This document shows, in pieces, positions 9,980-20,600 of a stretch of 40,980 nt of DNA (within the stretch, counting starts at the first letter, position 1; each line of letters starts with the position of its first letter). This stretch comes from Colwelliaceae bacterium (GTDB taxonomy: Bacteria; Pseudomonadota; Gammaproteobacteria; Enterobacterales; Alteromonadaceae): assembly GCA_023954655.1 (NCBI GenBank), contig JAGSHH010000004.1, positions 1 to 40,980 of the forward strand, written 5' to 3'. Under the pieces are notes generated by a model. That model did not search any database, had not been told where the DNA came from, and saw only the letters and a program-made list of their open reading frames with translations. Position numbers and translations under genes: made by a program.

Positions 9980-10148
9980 TATTAGTATCCTGTTTGTTTA
10001 TTTCTTCTTTGCGATCTTCTTCGAATATAGAATTTGCTGCTTTATCAAAGCCAGACTTACGTTTCTTACTATACGACCAAACCACAATGATGATAAATAG
10101 TGCCAAAATTAAGAGGGCAATTAAGCCTCTGAGTGTTCCATAATCCAT
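9972..10148 (-). CDS. ccoQ: cbb3-type cytochrome oxidase subunit CcoQ (58 aa, absent from the ORF track)
   Basis: Minus-strand translation MDYGTLRGLIALLILALFIIIVVWSYSKKRKSGFDKAANSIFEEDRKEEINKQDTNNV*; overlaps ccoP start by 8 nt. Confidence 0.9.
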   Translation of the reverse strand: MDYGTLRGLIALLILALFIIIVVWSYSKKRKSGFDKAANSIFEEDRKEEINKQDTNNV

Positions 10149-10152
10149 AATA

Positions 10153-10809
10153 TTACTTCAACGCATGACCAAGTGATTGCAAATATGCAACTAATGCATC
10201 CATTTCTGTCTTACCTTTCACAGCTGCTTGAGCTCCTGAAATGTCTTTTGCAGAATATAAAGGGATAGCATTACCTTGATCATCTTTATGAGTTCTATTA
10301 CGTGTTAAGAAGTTAAATGTTTCTAACTTCTTAGCGGTTATGGCGCCATCAAGTTTATTTTCGTTAAGCCACTTATAAGATGGCATGTTCGACTCTGGCA
10401 CAACAGAACGTGGGTCAGTAAGATGAGCAATATGCCAATCGTCACTGTAACGCCCACCTACACGTGCTAAATCAGGACCTGTACGTTTTGAACCCCATAA
10501 GAAAGGGTGCTCCCAAACATGTTCACCTGCAACTGAATAATGTCCATAACGTTCAGTTTCCGCACGAAATGGACGAATCATTTGGCTATGACAATTACTA
10601 CAACCTTCACGTATGTATAAATCACGACCTTCCATTTCTAGAGCTGTGTAAGGACGAAGATTATCAACAGGTTGTGTTGTTTCTTTCTGGAAAAATAACG
10701 GTGTTATTTCCACCAAACCACCAATACTGATTGCAAAAATGGTAAAGATGAAGAATAAGCCAACGCTTTTTTCGACTTTTTCATGTTTATTTTCATGTTT
10801 AATACTCAT
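10153..10809 (-). CDS. ccoO: cbb3-type cytochrome c oxidase subunit II (CcoO)
   Basis: '[28 protein letters not shown]', '[21 protein letters not shown]'. Confidence 0.95.
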   Translation of the reverse strand: MSIKHENKHEKVEKSVGLFFIFTIFAISIGGLVEITPLFFQKETTQPVDNLRPYTALEMEGRDLYIREGCSNCHSQMIRPFRAETERYGHYSVAGEHVWEHPFLWGSKRTGPDLARVGGRYSDDWHIAHLTDPRSVVPESNMPSYKWLNENKLDGAITAKKLETFNFLTRNRTHKDDQGNAIPLYSAKDISGAQAAVKGKTEMDALVAYLQSLGHALK

Positions 10810-10820
10810 GGTTTGTCTCC

Positions 10821-12242
10821 TTAAGCTACTTCAACAGGCTTAAGACTTCCGTCTTTAGCACCAATTGTTTTAAACATGTTGTAAGCCATTAATATAAATC
10901 CAGCTACCACTAGTACACCACCTAAGAAACGGATGAAGTAAAATGGGTAAGAGGCAGTTAAGCTTTCAACAAATGAATAGGTTAAGGTACCGTCTGTATT
11001 TACAGCACGCCACATTAACCCTTGCATTACACCTGAAATCCACATTGCTACAATGTATAAAACTATACCGGCAGTATGCATCCAAAAATGCACGTTGATT
11101 AATTTAATACTGTACATGCGTCCTTGGTTAAATAATATTGGGATCAAATGGTACATAGCACCGATTGAAACCATAGCAACCCAACCTAAAGCACCAGAGT
11201 GAACGTGACCTACAGTCCAGTCAGTATAATGAGAAAGAGCGTTAACAGATTTAATCGCCATCATCGGACCTTCAAAAGTAGACATACCGTAGAAAGATAA
11301 TGAAACGATTAAGAAACGAAGAATTGGATCATGGCGAAGTTTATGCCATGCGCCAGAAAGCGTCATAATACCATTTATCATACCACCCCATGATGGTAAG
11401 AAAAGTACAATAGACATTACCATACCTAAGCTTTGTGCCCAGTCTGGTAAAGCTGTGTAATGTAAATGATGAGGTCCCGCCCAAATATATAATGATACTA
11501 ATGCCCAAAAATGAACAATAGATAAACGGTATGAATAAACAGGGCGCTCTGCTTGTTTTGGAACAAAATAATACATCATCCCTAAAAAGCCAGCTGTTAA
11601 TAAGAAGCCAACAGCATTATGACCATACCACCACTGCATCATGGCATCTATAGCGCCTGAATATAATGAATAGGACTTCATCATTGAAACAGGGATTGCC
11701 ATGCTGTTACCAATATGTAAAACCGCCACAGTAATGATAAAGCCACCAAAGAACCAGTTAGCCACATATATATGTGATGTTTTGCGCTTAACTAATGTTC
11801 CAAAGAACACAATGGCGTAACTCACCCAAACTACAGCAATGAGAATATCGATTGGCCACTCTAATTCTGCATATTCTTTACTCGTGGTATAACCAAGAGG
11901 AAGAGTAATAGCAGCTAAAACGATAATGGCTTGCCAGCCCCAAAAAGTAAAAGAGGCAAGTTTTCCACCAAACAATGCTGTTTTACATGTTCGTTGTACA
12001 ACATAATAAGAAGTGGCAAATAAAGCACTGGTACCAAACGCGAAAATAACAGCATTGGTATGTAGTGGACGAAGACGAGAATAGGTTAACCAGGGTGTAT
12101 CAAAATTTAATGCAGGCCAAATTAATTGAGCGGCAATAAGAACACCTACTAGCGTACCAACAATTCCCCAAATAACAGTCATGACGGTAAATTGTCTTAC
12201 CACATCAAAGTTATATGACGGCTGATCAAGCGTTGTTGTCAT
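10821..12242 (-). CDS. ccoN: cbb3-type cytochrome c oxidase subunit I (CcoN); start corrected to [14 protein letters not shown]
   Basis: Catalytic subunit motifs ('[15 protein letters not shown]', '[10 protein letters not shown]', '[14 protein letters not shown]'); first 25 residues of the listed ORF look like 5' UTR. Confidence 0.95.
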   Translation of the reverse strand: MTTTLDQPSYNFDVVRQFTVMTVIWGIVGTLVGVLIAAQLIWPALNFDTPWLTYSRLRPLHTNAVIFAFGTSALFATSYYVVQRTCKTALFGGKLASFTFWGWQAIIVLAAITLPLGYTTSKEYAELEWPIDILIAVVWVSYAIVFFGTLVKRKTSHIYVANWFFGGFIITVAVLHIGNSMAIPVSMMKSYSLYSGAIDAMMQWWYGHNAVGFLLTAGFLGMMYYFVPKQAERPVYSYRLSIVHFWALVSLYIWAGPHHLHYTALPDWAQSLGMVMSIVLFLPSWGGMINGIMTLSGAWHKLRHDPILRFLIVSLSFYGMSTFEGPMMAIKSVNALSHYTDWTVGHVHSGALGWVAMVSIGAMYHLIPILFNQGRMYSIKLINVHFWMHTAGIVLYIVAMWISGVMQGLMWRAVNTDGTLTYSFVESLTASYPFYFIRFLGGVLVVAGFILMAYNMFKTIGAKDGSLKPVEVA

Positions 12243-12302
12243 TTTTATTGTTCCGTTAACAAAGTTAGTTTTACTATCATTGAAATAATTATATTTCTTA
12301 AA

Positions 12303-12318
12303 TGTGATATAAGTCACG
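12303..12318. promoter_or_regulatory. CRP-like site in the ccoN leader
   Basis: TGTGA-TATAAG-TCACG. Confidence 0.4.
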
Positions 12319-12365
12319 TAAGCGGGAGCTAAGTACTATATCAGCTGTAATTTTACCTTTGAGCA

Positions 12366-12379
12366 ATGATTTAGATCAA
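12366..12379. promoter_or_regulatory. FNR box 1 upstream of ccoN
   Basis: ATGAT-TTAG-ATCAA versus FNR consensus TTGAT-N4-ATCAA. Confidence 0.75.
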
Positions 12380-12388
12380 TTAAAAACT

Positions 12389-12402
12389 ATGATTTAAATC
12401 AA
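12389..12402. promoter_or_regulatory. FNR box 2 upstream of ccoN
   Basis: ATGAT-TTAA-ATCAA; 23 bp from box 1. Confidence 0.7.
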
Positions 12403-12586
12403 TAAAAACGAATTCCCATACTTAAATTACGGGATTAAAATATATTTCGTTTAATTATTGAACTATAAAGTAAAATTATTATAAAAAACTGTAGACTACA
12501 TACTGTGTTTAAGCTAGGTAATAGAAAGGAAATAGCTAGATATAAAAGACTAAAAGACAATAGTCATAGGCGTAATAATGTGGTAA

Positions 12587-13330
12587 TCATAAATTTGCAA
12601 GGGCTAATAATTCGTCTTCATTTACAATTGATAATTGTTTGCCAGATTGCTTAATGAAACCTTCTTTTTGGAACTTAGAAATAGTTCGGCTTAGAGTTTC
12701 TCTTCTCAAACCTAAAAAGTTAGCGATATTGTCACGGCTAATGGTTAAATTAACCTCACCATTTTGGTTGTCATAAGCCGATTTCCTTTGAATTATATTT
12801 AGAATAAATGCGGCGATTAAACTTTCTGCAGTTTTCTTTGCTATAAATGATTGAAACTGACCTTGAGACATTGCACTTTGCTTAGTCAGTAAGTCTATTA
12901 AACTTAATTGTAAATCTGGAACTACTTGGCTACAGGCTTTGAAATTTTCGATATTAACTTTACAAACAGAACTTTCACTTAAGGCAATTGCATTGTACGC
13001 GTACATTTTAGGGTGGATGGCATCTTCACCAATTAATTCACCAGGAAATCGAAATCCTATAATTTTTTCTTCGTTAAGACTATTTCGTTGGGTTAACTTG
13101 TAAGAACCTGAGCAAACAGCATAAATTTCAGTTAATGCTTGATCTTGCTTGAATAATAACTCATTTACCGTAGAAGAAACTTTTTTAGAAAGATAATTGT
13201 CACTAAAGTTTAATGGTGTTTTTTCAGTTTCTACTGGTGTGCAGATAGGCTCCATTGCACAGTCGCTACAAGCAATGTAATTGTGACTTTTGTCACAGGT
13301 GTTCTGTGGTGTGTGGCATGTATTTTTCAT
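12587..13330 (-). CDS. fnr: FNR-family oxygen-responsive transcriptional regulator (Fnr/EtrA)
   Basis: C21-X2-C24-X5-C30 cluster motif, cNMP-type domain, HTH 'LTISRDNIANFLGLRRETLSRTISKFQKEGFI'. Confidence 0.9.
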   Translation of the reverse strand: MKNTCHTPQNTCDKSHNYIACSDCAMEPICTPVETEKTPLNFSDNYLSKKVSSTVNELLFKQDQALTEIYAVCSGSYKLTQRNSLNEEKIIGFRFPGELIGEDAIHPKMYAYNAIALSESSVCKVNIENFKACSQVVPDLQLSLIDLLTKQSAMSQGQFQSFIAKKTAESLIAAFILNIIQRKSAYDNQNGEVNLTISRDNIANFLGLRRETLSRTISKFQKEGFIKQSGKQLSIVNEDELLALANL

Positions 13331-13421
13331 AAGTTATAACAGTTTATTCATTAACCTAATGATTATATTGGTAATTATATTTATTAGGCTTTTATTATAT
13401 AAGAGGTATATTTTTATTTAT

Positions 13422-13435
13422 CTGATCATAATCAA
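13422..13435. promoter_or_regulatory. FNR box between fnr and a lipoprotein gene
   Basis: CTGAT-CATA-ATCAA; on the minus strand a TATAAT at 13399-13394 places the box at about -41.5. Confidence 0.6.
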
Positions 13436-13475
13436 TATCAGGTACACTAAATCAAAATATTTAAATGTTATTAAA

Positions 13476-13916
13476 ATGCGTAAATTATCTTATTCTCTTT
13501 TGATTCTTCTTTTGCTTTGTGGCTGTTCACCAAAGAAAAAAGAAAATGCTTTTGTTAAACCTCATTGTTTAAATAGTCAGAGCCAATGCCATGTAAATAA
13601 TGCATTGGGAAGCTTTGATATTCTTTTTAATGTAAATGCTGTTGTTACAGAGCAGGAGTTTACAATAAGTGTAAAGACTAACTCAAAAAATGAAGATATC
13701 GAAGTAAAAGGATTTCTTGAAGGAAGAGATATGTTTATGGGAAAAATACCTCTTTTTTTTAATAACTCGCAAAAGCAAACGTTCACTTCAAAAGTAATGT
13801 TGGGAAGCTGTACAGAAGAATATATGGTTTGGCGTATGTGGTTAATCATTACTGATAAAAATAATACTGAAAATAATACAAAATTTTATATCGATTTTAC
13901 CAGCAAAAGAAGCTAG
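13476..13916 (+). CDS. Small lipoprotein (start trimmed from the ORF track to MRKLSYSLLILLLLCGC)
   Basis: Lipobox LLCGC; upstream part of the listed ORF overlaps the fnr 5' end and is implausible. Confidence 0.6.
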   Translation: MRKLSYSLLILLLLCGCSPKKKENAFVKPHCLNSQSQCHVNNALGSFDILFNVNAVVTEQEFTISVKTNSKNEDIEVKGFLEGRDMFMGKIPLFFNNSQKQTFTSKVMLGSCTEEYMVWRMWLIITDKNNTENNTKFYIDFTSKRS

Positions 13917-13976
13917 CTATTCAGGTGTTTCAATATGAGTTTTGTAAAATTGATCTTATCAATTGAAATAATTCGA

Positions 13977-14600
13977 TTAACTAATTGCTAACCAAATTGC
14001 GACCCCAATCATTAACAATCCAGATATTTTATTAAGTAATTGAACATTGTTTTTTTGTGTCAGAAAACGACCGATTGTTTTTCCTCCTGTTGCATATAAC
14101 ATCATGCAAAAAAATTCAGATAAAATGATAATAGCAACTAAAACAGATAGTTGGGTCGGTAACGCGTAATTATTATTAATAAAGGGTGGTAATAAAGATA
14201 TCATAAAAGCCCAACCTTTTGGGTTTGCTATAGCTGTAATAAATCCTTGATTAAATAATTGCTGTCTACTAAAAGTTAAAGTCTCATTTTGTTCATTAGA
14301 CAGAGAAAGCTTTCCTTTAGAACGCCACATATTAATACCAATAAAGAATAAATATAGTGCTCCAATTATTTTAAGTACATTAAAAAGTTGAGGCATTTTT
14401 ATCATTATTGAAGAAACTCCTAACACAGATAAAATTGCAACCGTTGCCACACCGAGTAATTCACCCCACATCATCCATAAGGTTTTTCTAACACCAATTG
14501 ACATACCTAACGTCATTGCAAGTGTCATACACATTCCAGGGGTAATACTGACTAAAAAGAAAGTCGGAATGAAAATTGAAATCAATGTTAAATCTAACAA
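13977..14600 (-). CDS. LysE/RhtB family translocator
   Basis: 'FFLVSITPGMCMTLAMTLGMSIGVRKTLWMMWGELLGV', 'NPKGWAFMISLLPPFI'. Confidence 0.88.
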   Translation of the reverse strand: MLDLTLISIFIPTFFLVSITPGMCMTLAMTLGMSIGVRKTLWMMWGELLGVATVAILSVLGVSSIMIKMPQLFNVLKIIGALYLFFIGINMWRSKGKLSLSNEQNETLTFSRQQLFNQGFITAIANPKGWAFMISLLPPFINNNYALPTQLSVLVAIIILSEFFCMMLYATGGKTIGRFLTQKNNVQLLNKISGLLMIGVAIWLAIS

Positions 14601-14926
14601 AAGAGATCCTAAAATGGTTGGAATGCGTAAATAATAGAAGAAACTAAGTTTATAGAAAAGTTAATTAAAAAGTTAAATTTATTAAGCTTCATATATATCT
14701 ATAATTTTTTTTAATTGTTATCTATGGAATGTTAAATATTATTTTACCAAGCTGATTGCTTTAGGTTTTAGTAAATGAATACGTTAAATTATCCGTTCGA
14801 CCTTTAAAACCTGTTATTCATCGCTCTTGATTAACTGAAAGTAAGTTTTTGTAAAGTCGTTACATTTTTCTATTATTATTGATTACAATTTATTTATTGA
14901 AAATAGCATGAGTGGTTTCTTCTTTT

Positions 14927-16351
14927 ATGAATAGCCTTTTTATTACGAAAACCAAACAATGGTTTATTGTTGGTGTAACAACTATTTCCTTAATAGCTTG
15001 TTCTAATACTTCAGAACTTAATAAAAATATTAGAAATATAAACTTACCTTCCTCTTGGCAAGAAAATGACGATAAGTTGAAAGTTAATGATAACTGGTTA
15101 CTTGAATTAGGTAATTCGCAAATACAACAAATTGTGAAAACAGCAATTTCAGGGAATCATCAATTAAAAATCCAAGCATATAACGTAGAAATACAAAAGC
15201 AGCAACTGATTGTTTCTGGTAGTACACTATGGCCCTCGCTTGATTTATCTTTTCGTTCTGGAAGAAGTAAAAACAACTCATTTGATACCTACTCAAACTC
15301 AAATTCTGTTGATTTGAATTTATCTTACGAATTCGATTTATGGGGAAAATTATCAGATGCTGATCAACAAGCAAATTTAAATTATTTAGCTGAGAAAGCT
15401 AATTTTGAATACAATAAACAGCAATTAATTGCTGACGTTGTTATTACTTGGTTTGCCATTACTGAAGCGAATAATCTATTGTCGTTGTATGAAAGTAGAG
15501 TTAAGAATTCAAGGCAAAACCTAGATATTATTGAATCTAGTTATAATAGTGGTTTAGGTTCAGCACTAGATGTATACCTCACTCGAAATGAATTAAATAA
15601 TGAGTTAACCCGAGTATCTGATCAACGAATAACTAAAACTAAGTTAATAAGAAAACTCGAGCGTTTAGTTGGTGAGTACCCAAAAGGAAAGCTTACAGTA
15701 ATTGATGATTTACCTCTCTTATCTGATGATATTCCTTTAGGGCTTCCATCTGATCTCATTAGTAGAAAGCCAGACTTGATGGCCAGTTGGTATCAGCTAC
15801 TTGCTAAAGATGCCGGCCTCGCTTATGCGCATAAACAACGATTTCCAAGTATTAATTTAACTGCTTCGTTAGGCGATAGTAATAATGATATTGAGAAATT
15901 ACTATCTGGTTCTTCACTTGCTTGGTCTTTGTTTGGTAATTTGTCAGCACCTTTGTTTAATGCAGGTCGTTTAGAAGCTAACGAAGAAAAGATGCGTTTG
16001 ACATTGAAGCAAGGTGAACAACAGTACCTTAATAGTTTATATAACGCATTTTCTACGGTGGAAAATGCAATCACTGAAGAGAAAGGCTTAAAGCATAGTT
16101 ATCAAACTATGCTATCTGCAAAGGATAATGCGGAGATTGCATCAACTTTATCATTCGAACAATATCAAAGTGGTTTAGTGAATTACACAACCGTGCTTGA
16201 TGCTCAAAAGCGTTCTTTTGAAGCACAAAGTAATTTAATTAAAATTAAAAACCGGCTAATCGCTAATCGCATTCAATTACATTTAGCACTCGGTGGTGAT
16301 TTCACTGTCTCTAATGAAAGTGCCACAAATCTAAAAGCAAAGGCTGAATAA
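14927..16351 (+). CDS. Efflux transporter outer membrane lipoprotein (TolC/NodT family)
   Basis: Lipobox SLIAC; OEP repeats 'SALDVYLTRNELNNELTRV' and 'LVNYTTVLDAQKRSFEAQSNLIKIKNRLIANRIQLHLALGG'. Confidence 0.88.
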   Translation: MNSLFITKTKQWFIVGVTTISLIACSNTSELNKNIRNINLPSSWQENDDKLKVNDNWLLELGNSQIQQIVKTAISGNHQLKIQAYNVEIQKQQLIVSGSTLWPSLDLSFRSGRSKNNSFDTYSNSNSVDLNLSYEFDLWGKLSDADQQANLNYLAEKANFEYNKQQLIADVVITWFAITEANNLLSLYESRVKNSRQNLDIIESSYNSGLGSALDVYLTRNELNNELTRVSDQRITKTKLIRKLERLVGEYPKGKLTVIDDLPLLSDDIPLGLPSDLISRKPDLMASWYQLLAKDAGLAYAHKQRFPSINLTASLGDSNNDIEKLLSGSSLAWSLFGNLSAPLFNAGRLEANEEKMRLTLKQGEQQYLNSLYNAFSTVENAITEEKGLKHSYQTMLSAKDNAEIASTLSFEQYQSGLVNYTTVLDAQKRSFEAQSNLIKIKNRLIANRIQLHLALGGDFTVSNESATNLKAKAE

Positions 16352-16353
16352 TT

Positions 16354-17643
16354 ATGTCTCAAGAATCATTTTCACATTCATCAACAGAATCAAAAGCAAG
16401 CAAAAAGAAAAAGCTTATTATTATTGCTGTGATCATTGGTATTACACTTTTATTAATGAAGGTTATTTCTAGTAATCCACCCAAATCAAAACGTTTTAAA
16501 CCATCAAAATCTGCACAGATGACAGTTGAAACAAGAGTTCTAACGCCGCAAAGTTATCCAATAAAAGTTGAAAGTTTTGGTACTGTTAAACCTCGCACAC
16601 AAAGCATGCTTTTTGCTCAGGTTTCAGGAGAAATTACTAAGGTGAGCGAACAGTTTCGCGATGGTGGTTTTTTTGATAAAGGTGATGTTTTAGTTCAACT
16701 AGATGATAGAGACTACACTACAGAAGTTAAAGTTTCTCAAGCAAATTTATTATCTGCTAATCAATCATATATAGAAGAGCAAGCACGTGTAGAACAAGCT
16801 AAAGCAGATTGGCAACGTTTAGGAAATGGTAAACAAGCAAGTGCTCTAGTTTTGCGACAACCACAACTCGATGCAGCTAAAGCTAAAATGCTTTCAGCGC
16901 AAGCTCAATTAGATAAAGCTCAGCTTTCGCTAGAAAGAACAAAAATAATTGCACCTTATGCTGGCCGCATCTTAAAAAAACAAGTTGATGTTGGCCAGTT
17001 GGTTACTGGAAATACGCAGCTAGCATCGATTTTTGCAATTGATTATGTCGAAATAAGATTACCAATTAAGAATAAAGATTTAGCTTTAATTAACCTTCCT
17101 GAAGAATATAGAGATATAGGTGAGCAAGGCAACAAAAACGATGTAAAACTAACGTCTGACTTAATTGGTGAACAATCATGGCAAGGTAAAATTATTCGAA
17201 CCGAAAGTGCTATTGATGAACAATCTCAACAACTTTATGTTGTAGCTCAAATCGATCGTCCATATGATGCCAAAACTTCTACAGCTGCTCCAATTAAAAT
17301 TGGCCAATATGTCACTGCTGAAATTTCAGGAAAAGTAGTTACTGATGCTTTAGTGATACCAAGCAGTGTTATCTATCAAGGTAGCTATGTTTATACTGTA
17401 GAAAATGGTTTATTAATTCGCAAAGTGGTAACTCTTGGTTGGCAAAATGGTAAACAATCTATAGTTAAGTCTGGTCTTGAATTTGGTGATGAACTCGTTC
17501 TCACTTCATTAGGTCAAGTTAGCTCAGGAACTCCAGTTGCTATTGAAGGAAAAGAACAAAAAAAAGGAAATAGAAAAAGTAAAAAAAGTCGCGATGGAAA
17601 TACTAAAAAAAGATCAAATAAAAGCAAAGGTGAATCATTATGA
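16354..17643 (+). CDS. RND efflux periplasmic adaptor (MFP)
   Basis: Lipoyl/hairpin adaptor motifs; immediately followed by RND permease with 4-nt overlap. Confidence 0.9.
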   Translation: MSQESFSHSSTESKASKKKKLIIIAVIIGITLLLMKVISSNPPKSKRFKPSKSAQMTVETRVLTPQSYPIKVESFGTVKPRTQSMLFAQVSGEITKVSEQFRDGGFFDKGDVLVQLDDRDYTTEVKVSQANLLSANQSYIEEQARVEQAKADWQRLGNGKQASALVLRQPQLDAAKAKMLSAQAQLDKAQLSLERTKIIAPYAGRILKKQVDVGQLVTGNTQLASIFAIDYVEIRLPIKNKDLALINLPEEYRDIGEQGNKNDVKLTSDLIGEQSWQGKIIRTESAIDEQSQQLYVVAQIDRPYDAKTSTAAPIKIGQYVTAEISGKVVTDALVIPSSVIYQGSYVYTVENGLLIRKVVTLGWQNGKQSIVKSGLEFGDELVLTSLGQVSSGTPVAIEGKEQKKGNRKSKKSRDGNTKKRSNKSKGESL

Positions 17644-20600
17644 TCGCTTGGTTTGCTCGAAATCACGTAGCGGCAAATCTTTTATTAATTACGATATTAA
17701 TTCTAGGCTTGTTTAGTTTATCTGTACGGATCCCATTAGAGGTTTTTCCATCATTTGCCACTGATCGCATTAATGTAAATGTTTCCCTGCGAGGTGCTAC
17801 ACCTGAAGATGTTGAAAAGAGTATCTCAATACGCATTGAAGAGGCCATTCAAGATCTAGAAGGTATCAAACAAATTGCGAGTCGTTCTTCAGAGGGATCT
17901 TCAGCTGTTAATATTGAGGTTGAAGGCGGTTATGATGCTAGAGACGTTTTAGCGGATATTAAAAGTCGTGTTGATGCGATTAATACATTCCCTGTAGATG
18001 CCGAAAAACCCGTTGTTTCTTTAGCTACACGTAAACGTGAAGTTATTTCTGTAACCGTAGCTAGTATTTATGGTGAAAAAGAAACACGTGAGTATGCTGA
18101 AAAAATTCGTGATGATTTATTAAAAATCCCTACGATTACACAAGCAGATCTTAGTGGTGTACGCAATTACGAAGTGTCTATTCAAATCCCACAAGATAAA
18201 TTACAGCAATATAATTTAACTATATCTAAAGTTTCATCTGCTATTAGTAATTCGAGTGCTGACGTTTCTGCGGGCAACCTAAGAACACAGGGTGGCGATA
18301 TTTTATTATTGTCCAAAGGGCAAGCTTATCGTAAAGATGAATTTTCTCAAATTGCCATTAAAACTAATAAAGATGGTTCTATTTTACGTTTATCTGATAT
18401 TGCGCATATTAATGATGGTTTTGAAGAAACTCCAGTACGTACGCGTTTTAATAGTAAGCAGGCCGCTTTTATCGATATTTATCGAATAGGACCTCAAAGT
18501 GCAATAGATGTTGCTGATGCAGTAAAAAACTATATAGATGGTCAGCAAAGTAATGTTCCTGAAGGTGTCGAACTAAGTTATTGGGATGATGATTCTCAAA
18601 TAGTTAAAAACAGAATAGCGACGTTAACAACCAGTGCGATGCAAGGTGGTATTTTAGTACTGGCATTGTTAAGCCTGTTTCTTCGACCTTCAATTGCGTT
18701 CTGGGTGTTTATTGGTATCCCAATATCATTTATGGGGGCTTTTATAGCTATGCCATTTTTTGGCATTACACTAAATATTATGAGTTTGTTTGGCTTTATT
18801 TTGGTCTTAGGTATCGTTGTCGATGATGCCATAGTTACCGGGGAAAACATCTATACTCATTTGAAAACCTCTGAATCTGGTGAAGAAGCTGCGATAAGGG
18901 GTACACAAGAGGTTGCCACCCCTGTTACTTTTGGCATTCTAACAACTGTAGCAGCTTTTTTACCATTAGCATTCATAGAAGGGGCTCGAGGGGCATTGTT
19001 CGCACAAATCCCTGTTGTTGTTATTCCTGTATTACTGTTTTCTTTAATTGAATCTAAATTTGTTTTACCTTCACACTTAAAGAATTTAAAACTACGTAGT
19101 GAAAAATCAAAGACATCAAAATTCAGTCAATTTCAACAAAAATTCGCTGATGGCTTTGAAAGTACTATTTTGCGTTACTATCAACCTCTATTAAAAAAAG
19201 CGACAAATTTTAAAACAGCGACTTTTCTCGGATTTGTTGGTGTGTTTTTAATAATTGTTACTTTGATAATGAGTGGTTGGACTAAATTCATTTTCTTTCC
19301 AAGAATTCCAAGTGAAACGGTAAGAGTTTCTCTTACATTACCTGCGGGTTCTCCATTTGAAGTTACCAATAAACATATTCTAAAAATGACAAAGAAAGCA
19401 GAAGAATTACGAGCAAAATATATTGATGAAGAAACTAACGAAAGTATCATTATAAATATTTTAGCAACTACTGGTGGTAGAGGTGGTACTTCAAACAAAG
19501 GCAACGTTCGTTTTGAAATTACACCACCTGAGTCTCGAAGCTTATCTGTAGGTTCAGCTCAGTTGGTTCGAGAGTGGAGAGCGTTAATTGGACCTATTCC
19601 TGGTGCTGAAAGTCTAACGTTTAGAGCGGAGATAGGGCGTTCATCTGATCCCATTCAAGTGCAGTTGAAAGCAAGTTCATTAGATACCCTTAAAGAAATT
19701 ACTGATAAAGTTAAATTACGCTTGGCAACTTACCCGACCGTGTTTGATATTGAAGATAGTTTATCCGATGGCAAAGAAGAGCTCCAAATTGAGCTAACTG
19801 AACAAGGAAAGGCCTTAGGGTTAACACGAGTCAGTATTTCAAGAGAAGTACGCAGTTCGTTTTTCGGTTCTCAAGTTCAACGGATTCAGCGTGGCAGAGA
19901 TGATGTTAGGGTCATGGTACGTTTACCATTAGATGAACGTAGGACAACAGCTGATCTAGAAAATATCTTAGTTGCTACTCCTAATGGAGGATCAGTTCCT
20001 TTATCGCACGTCGCAAAATTAATACCAGGTAAAAGTCCATCAACAATATCTAGAATCGATCGCTTTAGAACCGCTAATGTTAAAGCTGATGTTGAAAAAC
20101 AAAATACTAATATGACAGTACTTCAAGCCGATTTAAAAGAATATTTAGATGAATTGCTAATACAATATCCAGGTGTTAGTCACTCTTTGGAAGGTGAAGC
20201 TAAAGAACAACGTGAATCTTTTGGTTCATTAGGTTGGGCATTAATATTTGTGTTTTTTATTATTTACGCTTTATTAGCCATTCCATTCAAGTCTTACTTA
20301 CAACCTATAATTGTGATGAGTGTCATTCCTTTTGGCATGATTGGCGCAGTAATTGGTCATTGGATTATGGGGATGGAACTCACCATAATGAGCTTACTTG
20401 GTATGTTGGCATTAATTGGTGTTGTCGTGAATGATTCGCTGGTATTAGTTGATTTTATTAATAAGAAACGTGCTGAAGGAAAAGCTCTTATGGAAGCTGT
20501 TCTTACAGCAGGTTCATCTCGATTTCGTCCGGTCATGTTAACGAGTTTAACAACCTTTATTGGTTTAATGCCTCTATTGTTTGAACAATCTACACAAGCA

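Noticed and set aside
12243-12317. N-terminal extension of ccoN in the ORF track
   Set aside because: Residues [16 protein letters not shown]... do not fit CcoN; the CRP-like site and leader lie in this stretch.
13290-13475. N-terminal extension of the lipoprotein ORF
   Set aside because: Overlaps the fnr start; translates to low-complexity Ile/Tyr/Phe-rich sequence before a clear lipoprotein signal peptide at 13476.
19181-19504. Minus-strand ORF inside the RND permease (and others at 17663, 18596)
   Set aside because: Overlap a confident 1037-aa RND gene; composition only.
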